The notes under the pieces are model-generated. The model did not search any database and was not told where the DNA came from. It worked only from the letters and a program-made list of their open reading frames with translations. The translations under genes and the position numbers were made by a program. Shown here in pieces: positions 55,080 to 64,000 of a stretch of DNA of 64,000 bases. Position 1 is the first letter of the stretch; every line of letters begins with the position of its first letter. Source of the stretch: Saccharum officinarum (taxonomy: Eukaryota > Streptophyta > Magnoliopsida > Poales > Poaceae); the NCBI GenBank assembly GCA_020631735.1, contig CM036223.1, forward strand, positions 12,835,356-12,899,355, written 5' to 3'.

Positions 55080-56008
55080 GGCTCAGCAACAAAAGAAAAC
55101 TATATTGATTTGAACCAGTTGAGAAATTTATAAGCCTATTTAGCCGTCGAAAAGAAGCAAGATCCACGTAGCTTTCCTCGTCAATAGTACCAGACTTGAA
55201 AAAGAATAAACCCAGATGCCTCATTTTGGTTAAATCGCCAATTTCTTCAACACAAACAGATGCTGCCTTTATGTCAATTCCTACTGAATTGAACTCCTAC
55301 AATGACTCTGTTCATTCGGCTTATAATCCGTCTTTTTCAGCTTGTTTTTTTAGCTGGAACAATATTTTTCTCTCACAACAAATCAGTCAACCGTGTTTTT
55401 CAGCCGGCTTATCAGCACAGCCGAACGGCTCCAATGCCTGCATGTTTTTAATTCCACTGGGAAAGCAGTCTAGCCTCACAGGACCCAGTAGCTTGACAAG
55501 TCTTTTTAGTCGAACTATAGCTGTTGGTAATTGTTTTATGAAGCACTCCTTAATGTCAAGTGTTTCCAAATACTGTAGCACTCCAATTTGTTCTGGGAGC
55601 TCAGTTATCTTTGTATACTTGAGGCCCAAATACCTCAGCTGGAGTAATTCCCCAATGTTTGCAAGATGACGGTTTTCTAAAAATGTGTTGGTCAAATCCA
55701 GGACACGCATGAATCGAAAACCCAACAAAGAACAGGGGAATCCAAAACTAATAATTGACCGGACACTTCCATAATTCTGGTTCGAGCGTAAGATCAGATC
55801 TCCGTCAGTTTCACCTTGCAGACTCAATCGGCGAACCTTCATTCCTGGTGGAGGTGTTAGTCTTGGGATACCATGTACTGTAACAAAGTTGTCTTCAGTG
55901 GACTTGCACACGATGAAGTCAAGAATTGTATCATGGAGACAACAGCTGTACACCTCGCCAGTCCAGTCACTTATTTTCATCGGAAAGATTAAATTTCTAT
56001 TGATGAGC
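55080..56008 (-). pseudogene. NLR (CC-NBS-LRR) leucine-rich-repeat fragment
   Basis: The minus strand begins LINRNLIFPM, the end of the winged-helix region that follows NB-ARC, with LHDTILDFIVCKSTEDNFVT as the usual HD-type block. It continues into leucine-rich repeats (FMRVLDLTNT, LRYLGLKYTKITELPEQIG). After the MITE it resumes with IGDLTKMRHLGLFF. NLR proteins detect pathogen effectors. Here the N-terminal coiled-coil and NB-ARC are missing, because a long terminal repeat starts directly at 56009. The repeat domain is interrupted by the MITE at 55308-55431, and an in-frame stop lies next to it. The copy is a relic. Confidence 0.85.
55308..55431. mobile_element. MITE, family B, copy 2, inside the NLR relic
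   Basis: The 124-bp element runs from ctgttcattcgg to agccgaacggctc. Flanking octamers caatgact (55300-55307) and caatgcct (55432-55439) agree at seven of eight bases, an hAT-like target duplication. Taken out, the NLR frame continues. Confidence 0.65.
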
Positions 56009-56593
56009 TGTAACACCCAAAATTTGCTTGAACTCAAAATAGGAGGAATTGAATTAATATGCTATTGATTGTGCATAATAATCATAGAGAAATAATAATT
56101 TTGTTTGAATTAAAATACAGTATAAGATTAGAAACTTGTTGATGCATTCATGCCGGAGCATTTGTTTTATATTGCTGTGTGGTTTTTTACAGAAATTAAA
56201 TTCGATTCAAAACTCTTTTGAAAATATATTTTGGAATTTGGAAAGAAAAGAAGAGAAATAAGAAGAAAACCCTTTACCTTTCTCCTTTCGGCCTCATAAT
56301 CAGCCCGGCCTGCCTTCTCTTGGCCTGGAGCCGCCTCCTTGGCCCGTTGGCCCAGCTATTAGCACCGGCCTGTTTCTCCCTCCTAAGGCGCGCCCTCCTT
56401 CCCTTGTTCCTGGCCCGCTCGGCCTATTTCCATCAAGCCGCAGGCCTGCTTCCCTTGCTTTGCTTGATCGCCGGCCCATCTCGGATCGGGCATGATACGT
56501 CTCCTTTCTTCACCGGCCCAAGCCGTTACCTCCCTCTTCCGTATCAATGACAGCTGGGTCCCGCTACTGGAGTCGCTGACGCCTCGAACCCAC

Positions 56594-58274
56594 TGTTGAC
56601 ACGAAAATGTGTTCACACCAACGACGCTTGCAACCGAGTGGACCGAGACTGCGCAATTCTCGACCCGTCAGGTTTCCTCAGTGAATCGGCTAAATCTGAC
56701 TCAAGCGTGCCAGTCAATTTGACCTGCAATTCACAAGGGAAGGAAATACATCAGTAATCAAGGGTGGAACATGCTGGTGTTACCAGACAAGTTCCAAATA
56801 TGTGGCTCAGATAGCCAGATCAGAGAGCCATCAACTAGAGAGTTGACACCTCGGGTGAAATCGGGGTGAAATCGGCAATTTACAGTCGATAGTTCGGCTA
56901 CTTCAAGCATGTATGCATATAAAGGTTCAAAACAGCAGAATAAATAAGATTTCATGATGATTGTCTACGCTTAATGTAAAACATTTGTAACATGTCGAAA
57001 CAGGATGTACGCGCTCAGTATCAAAACATAAATCGATCGAGACAATCTATTCATGTTTTAATTTACGTAGAGGATTACAATGCTCGAGGGAATCGGCAAT
57101 TCTGGCTTCTCCGTACGGGTCAGCTTCTTGACGCACAATCTTTCATACAAGCAGACCTACTAAGATTATAACTAGTCCTAACAGTGGGGATCACATGATA
57201 CAGCCATAAAAAGATGATTATAAGAGATTTACTTGATCTACTTATATTTATAACTATGTGTCAAGAATAACAAACACGCACGAATATGACCAAAACGCCT
57301 CAAAACCAAGCATTGTATTTATCGAGCACAAGGACAATCGGCAAAATAGCCGATTCCAACATAGCCAACAAACAAAGTATACGATTGTCATTATTATTAA
57401 GATCCAATTAACCGACACCGTCTGAATCTAAGAAACCTTATTAGTGGGGGTCCGTATGATGCAGCCATAACAAAGCCCTTAGAAGAGATTAACCAGATCA
57501 TAATAACAAATCTAACCATATCAATGAATGCAGACTATGTAAGACATATGATCTAGATAGAATAGCCGATCTAGCAGGTTTAATCGTCATGTAACGAGAT
57601 TTAATCGCGAACAAGCTTAGATAACGATCAAACAATATGATATAAGGCCAATCCATCTAGATCTAAGTCGAAGAGTATGTTATAATTAACAAAACATTAA
57701 CTACAACATACTCAAGATAACTAAACCGATCTAAGATTGTAGAGCAAGCTATACAATCTTAGATAGATTCGATAACCATTGACAATGCATCAAAAGACAA
57801 GTCAATCAACACACCATCAACGATAACTAGCTCATATCCATTCATCATAAGAGATCGGACGAGGCCATTGTAGCCTTACAATGCATGAACATAAACCATG
57901 ACGAGACTTACAAGCTAGAGGTCGAATGATGTAGCCTAACTTGCAGAGGAACTCGTCGAGTTCTACTGGCCCTAAGGGGTGGCATGACACCGGGTTGTTT
58001 GTTTATAAAGAGATTGGATGTCCTATTACAATAGCCGGGGCTTATATTTATACCGTGGTCTCGACACAAGTCCTAATCGAACAAGACTACCCTAAACTTT
58101 TTGATAACTTGGGCCCTACTTTTTCCCTTCTTGTAGAGTCCGAGATATTTAAGCTTGATCAGCCTTGCCATAATATCTTCCTAGATAACCAGCTTTCTGC
58201 TCTGTTTAGCTGATGTACCTTGAACCATCTTTCTACAGCGTTCCTATTTCTCTTTCCAAAATCTGGTGCAAACA
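56594..58274 (+). mobile_element. Nested solo LTR (TGTTGACAC...GCAAACA)
   Basis: The 1,681-bp LTR starts TGTTGACACG and ends GGTGCAAACA, short inverted ends as in a widespread grass gypsy family. Flanking pentamers are cccac and cccat, a 5-bp target duplication with one change. No internal region is present. Confidence 0.6.
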
Positions 58275-59245
58275 CCCATGAAACAGTGTCGCCTTCTTCC
58301 TCCCTTTCGTGACCGAGCAGAACACTGCCCGTAATCTCGAAGACCGCAGGATTCTTTTCCGTGCTGAGCATGCCGAGGCACTATAAGAAGGCCACGACCG
58401 CCTTTTCCCTCCTCCTTTTCGACCTACGTCGTTAGGGTGGCCCTAGACCTCGTTTGGATCTCGCCGACGAGCGGAGCTCACCCGCCGCCTTGGAAACCGT
58501 CGTTGGAAGCTTCTCCGTTGACCTGAGCCGAACGCCGGGGATCTCTTCGTGGTAGTGAATCTCCCAACACCGTCCTCCCTCTCTTCCTTCATCCATGTAA
58601 TGAGCTAATCGCCGCCGAACTATCGCAGGGGATCCCTTTCCGCCCCGCCTAGCCTCACGACACCATGGAGCCCTCTCGACGTGTGAGAATACCCTAGGTG
58701 AGTTTGCAAGGCTGCCAGCTACGTTCCCGTGCCTTCCCCGCGGTGAATAGAGACTTCTAGGCATTTTCCGGTGAACTCCGGCGAAGGCCAGCATTGGCGC
58801 CGCCGCGCTGTCCAAATTCCGGCCAGCCGTGCCGCCCATGTCTTCCCCGATCTAATCTCCACCGTTCGACCTCGATCCGACGATCGAGATTGAGCAATAA
58901 CCCTTCGGCCGGCGTTTTTGTTAAAGAGACCTTGGAGATTTTGAGTATAGAACCTGCAGTCCAAAAGCGTATTCCAGGGCAGCCCTAGGATAGGGCTGGG
59001 GCATCCCACCTGGGACGAGCTTCAACCCGCGACACAATGGAGAAGGAAGAGGAGAGATGATGGCTGGCGTGGGCTCCACCGCTCGGTGTAGGCGAGCTTT
59101 GTTGTGCGGGATGGAATGGGAGAAAGGGAGAGGAGAGAGAGGGTGTGGCCGGCGTAGGGGTGAGCGAACCCCTAGCCCTGGTGAGCTGAGCCGTGCGAGC
59201 GGCCTTTGCCCTGGCCTCATTGTGTGCCACCATGTGGGCGGACGG

Positions 59246-60435
59246 CACTACCGGAAAATAGATCTTTGCCGAGTGCCAAACTCTTTGCCGAGTGTTTTTT
59301 TCGGGCACTCGGCAAAGAGTGCCAGAGAGTCAACACTCGGTAAAGAAAAAACACTCGGCAAAGACTGCTTTGCCACTCGGCTGGCACTCGGCAAAGAGAT
59401 TTTTCAAAATACATTTTGAGGTAGTAAATTAACTCAAATGAAAAGGTTTTGAACTACAAAGTTGTTGAACTCATCAAGGTGTACAATGTTTATTTTGGTC
59501 ATGTGTTCATTTGACAAACTGAACGTAAATTTGTTCACAAGTTATGAAACTATAAGAGAGATATATAAGATTTGTGAATAATATTAGAATCACCATGTCG
59601 GATGAACAAATGATCAAACTCCCAAAATAAAGTTTGTAGATCTCGAAAAGTTATGAAATATTGTAGTAGAAAACTTTTTCATTTCAGTTCATCTTGTCAT
59701 GTTAAACTGCGTTTGAATTTTAAAAAATTAAAATTCAAATTTTTTAGACGACCTCGGAAGGAAAAACTCTCAAAATAAAGTTTGTAGATCTTGAAAAGTT
59801 ATGAATTATTGTAGTAGAAAACTTTTTCATTTGAGTTCATCTTGTCATACTAAACTGCATCTGAATTTTAAAAAATTAAAATTTGAATTTTTTTAAAAGA
59901 ACTTGGATGGTAAAACAACCTAAATGAAAGTTGTAGATTTTGAAAAGTTCTGAAACTTTGTAGTAGACAACTTTTTGATTTGAGATAGTTTAGTGTATCA
60001 AATAACCACTTTAGTATCGGAGATAGATAACATAACATGCACAAATATCATCTCTACACACAAACATATACCAGGTCAAGTGGTCAGAGTGTGGTGCTAA
60101 GTCTGGGGGCAGGTCGCAGATTCGAGTCCTGCTTGCTGCATGTTTCGCGAATTTCAAGCAATAAAATGAGGTGTTGGCAGGGGCTTCTGTCTAGCAGGAC
60201 GGCCGTCGTCCTGTTCAAAAAAAAATTGCTATTTTTTTGGGCCTTTTTCGGTTCGGACTTTGCCGAGCCTTTGCTAAGTGCCCGACAAAAGGCACTCGGC
60301 AAAGACAGCTTTGCCGATAACTTTTTTGCCGATTGTCCTTTGCCGAGTGCAATACTCGGCAAAGCCTTTGCCGAGTGCAAATGGGGCTTTGCCGAGTGTC
60401 CCATGCACTCGGCAAAGAACGCGTATCCAGTAGTG
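59246..60435. mobile_element. CACTA element of the TTTGCCGAGTG family
   Basis: Left end CACTACCGGAAAATAGA, right end TATCCAGTAGTG, with a perfect 3-bp target duplication cgg. Dense tttgccgagtg / cactcggcaaa repeats fill both subterminal regions (59,262-59,400 and 60,255-60,420). The middle has a duplicated aaagttatgaa(t/a)tattgtagtagaaa unit. There is no transposase. Confidence 0.9.
60065..60227 (+). mobile_element. SINE-like, tRNA-derived segment in the CACTA element
   Basis: A box A-like tggtcagagtg (60,081) and a box B-like gattcgagtcc (60,119) have tRNA-like spacing. The segment ends at ttcaaaaaaaaa. It may be a SINE or a tRNA-like portion of the CACTA family. No target duplication was found. 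Confidence 0.45.
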
Positions 60436-60640
60436 CGGCCCGGCCTCGGCGAGCTCCATCTATCGCCTTGATCTACCGCCGGCGCGTGGCTGACCTTGCT
60501 TGCACGGGGCGGCATGCGATGAAGGATGCACGAAGGTTCAACGTCGATCCAGCCTCAAGCGCTCCCATCTAGATCCACCGGCCCCCTCGCTCCCGCATCC
60601 GGCAAGCTCACTGGGGAGGGCTTGGAGTGGGCCCCCTCCA

Positions 60641-61160
60641 AGTACTTAGTCGATAGCAGTTAACAATGCTCAGATGGGTATCTCCCTGCCGGGGAAGTCC
60701 TAATCTGCGGTCGTCATCGCCATCGCTGTGGTCTTCCCATCTCCATACAACAGCCTTTAGTCCTAGTGCTCCCTTCTTCAGCAAGGCGTCTCCTCATCTG
60801 GTGTTTGTTCGTCACCTCTGCCTCCACCTGGGATCTTGGTTCGAGCTTCTTCTTCAATCTCAGGCAACGACAACAACACATCTTTTGATTGCCGGTGTGC
60901 GTACGTCTCCTCTGATGGCTCAATCGTCGTCCCTCCTTTAATCGGCGCTTTGCGCGGTCAGTCTATCCGGGTGCATGCGTCCTTGACGCCCCTGAGGCCC
61001 TCTGTCGGCAGACTTGTCTTCCTAATTGCCATCGACGGTGTTGCCTTCGCATCCAGCTAGGACTTTGTTGTAATTAGATCTTCTACCGAGCACCTCTTTG
61101 TAAAACAGCTGCTATGATAATATGTTATAATATAATATATATGTTGTTGTCATAAAAAAT
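60641..61160 (+). mobile_element. LINE-like 3' end
   Basis: C/T-rich untranslated-like sequence continues to ttgttgtaattagatcttct, then ends gttgtcataaaaaa at 61,160. This fits the 3' end of a plant LINE or of a retrocopied transcript. No protein is visible. Confidence 0.35.
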
Positions 61161-62178
61161 ACGTCGAGCCAGCCAAAGCGTAGGTGCTTTGTCAGCTCGT
61201 CTCTAAGTCTCCAGCCCACATAAGAGCAGCTTCAGTGTGGCAGAGAAGCGAACCGAGGGGAAAGTGAAAGTTCGATTCACACACTAGAGTAACCGAACCG
61301 TGGGAAAAAAATTCCTTTGTTCGACGCGAATTTTCGGTTCGAAGCGAGGGAATAGAATATTGATTTTGTGCATGCAACGAGCAAGCAACCACTCAGATGT
61401 TCTCTGGTCTCTCTTTTATTTATTGTTTGTTGTGGTCCCATGTAGAGAAAAGTGAATGTAACACTGGAGCATGCTCGATTCGTGCACATAGGAGTGAAAT
61501 CTTTGCATGCGTGGCCTGACAATCGCAGGTCGGTTCGGTTCGACGCGACACTCCCTAAGAAACCCGGTTACCATATCATTTAATTTTCGGCAAAGAAATT
61601 GTTGCAGCATGAGCTTGATCTTGCTATGGCAAACTCACCTTAATTTCTTTTATTCTTTACCGCTGTGCTGCTGCTAATTGTTTATTTGCCCGATAAGTCG
61701 CACGCATGTTGTTGGATTCAACTTTGGGTGAATGCATGAAGATGCTAGGGTCCGCGCGCAGCATGCATTTTTAATTAGCATGCATCAAAGGAAGCGAGCT
61801 TGCCTACGGAAAATTTCTATGTTTATGTGCATAATATGTGCTACCGCATTGCACATAAACATTATATTATATATAAGCCTGCACGACAAGGAGAATCGTG
61901 CCATTCCACGAAAGTACCTCCGACTTGGCCGGCAATGATACGGCGCTGCCCGCGCAAAGCTCGGTCGCAGGTTGCAAATGTTCGGCAGTCCGGTCCGCCG
62001 TCCTTGTGCTTTGGGGCCAGATAAATCCCGACGCCTCTTCATTTCTGCGAGGCAAAATTACATTACCGCCAAGCTTCAATTTTTTGTTCTGTACTTCTGT
62101 TCAAATAGTTCGAGTACTACCCAGTTACTCGGCCCCTAACCTTTAATTAAGACAACGGAGCTATATTCGCTTATTTAT
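61161..62178. other. Intergenic, no gene seen
   Basis: Mixed composition with several cgaaccg and ttcggttcg motifs (61,245-61,560). Between 61,720 and 61,880 there are catgcatga-type steps. No domain or repeat border was found. Confidence 0.35.
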
Positions 62179-62406
62179 GGCCCGTTTGGTTTGAGTGTTA
62201 AAGTTTAATAAACATTGTAGCACTTTCGTCTTATTTGACAAAAAATTTCTAATCTTGGACTAATTAGGCTTAATAGATTCGTCTCGTAAATTACTCCTAT
62301 TCTGTGCCGACATGCATGCAATTAATCTACATTTAGTTTTCCATGCATTTGAGAGAACATTGATGTGATGGGAGTTAAACTTTAACTCCTCCAAACCAAA
62401 CGGGCC
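62179..62406. mobile_element. hAT-like MITE, family A, copy 9, with 8-bp duplication
   Basis: The 228-bp element has near-perfect ends ggcccgtttggtttgag and ccaaaccaaacgggcc. Flanking octamers ttatttat and ttatttag agree at seven of eight bases. This is the best-preserved member of the family in the window. Confidence 0.8.
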
Positions 62407-62937
62407 TTATTTAGTCTACGAGCTACGTAATTTCTCTCTCGTATGAATCTGTTGAGTGGTGAAAGCACGTGCTCTGACGGCTCTCTGGCCTCATAATGCT
62501 TTTTACCAGCCACTTGCCGCACATATGATTGACCTCCCCAAAAAAAATTCCTCTGCCGTATCACTTTGCACCGACCTACGAAGCCCAAATGAGTTAACTT
62601 GGGCCTCGCATAAAAATCTTTTTTTAGAAAAGGTCGCATAAAAATCTTGAACAACTGCAACTCACATTTGTTTCTGCTTAATATTTACGCATATACACAC
62701 TGAAACAATTTTATCTAACTACTCACTCGTGAGATCACGGTTGCTTTGTTTATGTAGCACGTTAGCACGTACTATCTTGCAGGGTATATGTTTCTTTTGG
62801 CACTTCGCATTGTGCAAAGTAACCATTTATATTCGGCAAGAAGCTGGCCCCGTTCGGGCGCCTGCACCTGCTGCATGCTGCACTCGCCAGCGCCTGCCCT
62901 CTCGCATCTGCTGCTGCTGCGCTGGCCTGCTGTGCTT
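62407..62937. other. Intergenic, no gene seen
   Basis: AT-rich to 62,840, then gctgc/cctgc-rich. No gene is seen. Confidence 0.35.
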
Positions 62938-63090
62938 CTTTTTTTTTTTTTTTTTTTTAGTAAGAGCCTTTTCTCCTCATTACTGTTCACTGTAAACAGT
63001 AATACCACGGTCGCCGGGATCGAACCCGGGGTGGCCAGGCAGGGCCTTTGGCTCCTTGCACTGGCCACCAGCAGCTGCCGCTCGCTGCTT
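62938..63090 (-). mobile_element. tRNA-derived SINE with 13-bp duplication
   Basis: On the minus strand a box A-like tggccagtgcaag, a box B gggttcgatccc and an A tail of about 20 bases are present. The target duplication gcctgctgtgctt lies at 62925-62937 and 63091-63103. Confidence 0.8.
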
Positions 63091-63103
63091 GCCTGCTGTG
63101 CTT

Positions 63104-63285
63104 TTGCTACGCATGCGCGTACCTGCTGCCCCTGCCTGCATGCTGCCGCTATCCATGCTGCTGCTTGCTCCTCTGCATGCTGATGGAGACCGCCAATAAG
63201 CTTCTTTTCCCACGCGCATGCGAGGATTTGCCTGCGCCCCCAGGTATCGCCTCCGCCTCCGTCTGGTTCTAGTGTCCGCTAACGA
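63104..63285. other. GC-rich spacer, no gene seen
   Basis: The composition is rich in ctgctgc/gcatgc motifs. No domain is seen. Confidence 0.3.
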
Positions 63286-64000
63286 CAACACTTGCAACAT
63301 GAAGCATTTATTGTAACATATGTTAGAAACATGTGAAAGATTTAGAACATACGGTTGTTATGTGTATAGTCGCTGCAACATATGCAACATATAGATCAAA
63401 CATTTGCAACATACGTCTTAAAACAGCTGAAACATCTGAAACATACACTAGCAACATACATATATAGTCATTGTAACATATGCAACACTAGATCTACTTT
63501 TATAACATGAAACGCATTGCAACATATGTTTGAAACAAACATTTAAAACATACACTTCCAACATACATATATAGCCATTGCAACATATACAACACTAGAT
63601 CTACTTTTGCAACATTCAGATAAAACACATGCAACATCCAAATAAAACATACAAAACATACATCTGAAACCCATGAAACATACGGACGTAGGCGTTGCCG
63701 CTGAGCTCGATGCCATGGAGTTGTGCGGAGGTCGCTAGTGCAAGCTCATTGGCGGTACGGGCCTCGGCAGTGGCATCGATAGGCGGATGGAGACGCGGTG
63801 GAGATGGTGAATCTGCGGACATGGCACGCGGCGCGGGAGGGGCGCACAACACGTGACATGGGAGAGTGGTGTGAGCGCAGGCTCGCGAGAAGTAGCACAG
63901 GCGGGTGGTGCGAGCGGCATGGACCATCACCCCAGGCCATGGCATCGAAGACGCTGCACGCCGGCAGGAGCCACGGTGTCCCCGACCCTGAGCGGAGTCC
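63286..64000. repeat. GCAACAT-type dispersed repeat, block 3, cut by the window end
   Basis: Carries gcaacatatgcaaca, gaaacatacac and acatacatatatag motifs as in block 1. A GC-rich part (63,690-64,000) has ORFs with no domain. The element continues past the window. Confidence 0.55.

Larger units (their letters stand above)
56009..60640 (+). mobile_element. Long terminal repeat (TGTAACACCC type) with nested insertions
   Basis: Starts TGTAACACCCAAAATTTGC, the start used by Tekay-like LTRs. An AT-rich first part, a GC-rich part from 56,280, and a resumed GC-rich part at 58,280-59,245 and 60,436-60,640 follow the usual layout. No gag-pol is present, so it is a solo or truncated LTR. The right end was not found. 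It holds a solo LTR (56594-58274) and a CACTA element (59246-60435). Confidence 0.55.

Noticed and set aside
55997..56037. Start of the NLR protein at 56037
   Set aside because: The first residues of that frame come from the LTR that begins at 56009. NLR similarity starts only at LINRN.
60075..60140. Functional tRNA gene
   Set aside because: Boxes A and B are present, but I could not pair an acceptor stem, and the segment continues into SINE-like sequence.
63005..63065. Functional tRNA gene on the minus strand
   Set aside because: It is the head of a SINE with A tail and target duplication.

Overview
This is a nuclear window from a grass. The evidence is two-fold: a DUF1618 gene (a family expanded in Poaceae), and a typical panicoid repeat load of Tekay/Del-like gypsy, copia-like LTRs, several CACTA elements including the TTTGCCGAGTG family, MULEs, SINEs and hAT-like MITEs. 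An Andropogoneae species (sorghum, sugarcane, Miscanthus) is my inference and is not proven. Two runs of exactly 100 N (8384-8483, 31106-31205) mark scaffold gaps in a draft assembly.

Supported host genes, left to right: (1) a secreted six-repeat, CLE-like peptide precursor (171-863, +); (2) a nepenthesin-like aspartic protease (14445-15743, +) whose signal peptide lies just upstream in another frame; (3) a small atypical HLH protein (20464-20814, -); (4) a complete 12-exon gene for a plastid LdpA-like double 4Fe-4S protein (24531-28642, +), with every splice junction in frame; (5) a two-exon DUF1618 protein (31439-33856, -). Gene fragments are a frameshifted WAV3-like E3 ligase piece inside a Pack-MULE (9140-9762), a DUF1618 relic (54230-54365) and an NLR leucine-rich-repeat relic (55080-56008).

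Repeats by region. 1.3-8.4 kb: hAT-like MITE, a CACTA end and a decayed L1-type LINE. 8.5-10.7 kb: MITE, then Pack-MULE. 15.8-17.2 kb: MULE with a perfect 19-bp hairpin. 17.3-20.3 kb: CACTA remnants and one CACTA element with both ends. 22.5-23.3 kb: short TIR element. 27.2-27.5 kb: SINE in an LdpA intron. 29.1-31.1 kb: two diverged copia-like LTR pieces. 34.3-47.6 kb: a direct-repeat pair around a Tekay-like element (35831-45825) with a 3.87-kb 3' LTR, a truncated 5' LTR and a polyprotein broken only by in-frame stops. 48.1-53.4 kb: dense cluster of one MITE family, GCAACAT repeats and a long (AT)n tract. 54.6-54.9 kb: four consecutive short hairpins. 56.0-60.6 kb: an LTR holding a nested solo LTR and a nested CACTA element. 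61-64 kb: LINE-like tail, MITE, SINE and a further GCAACAT block.

The genes do not form an operon or pathway; they are islands in transposon sequence. I saw no clearly new multi-gene system. The best leads are the CLE-like repeat precursor, the Pack-MULE with an internal inverted duplication, the protease leader break, the hairpin array at 54.66-54.86 kb and the nested insertions with recognisable target duplications.
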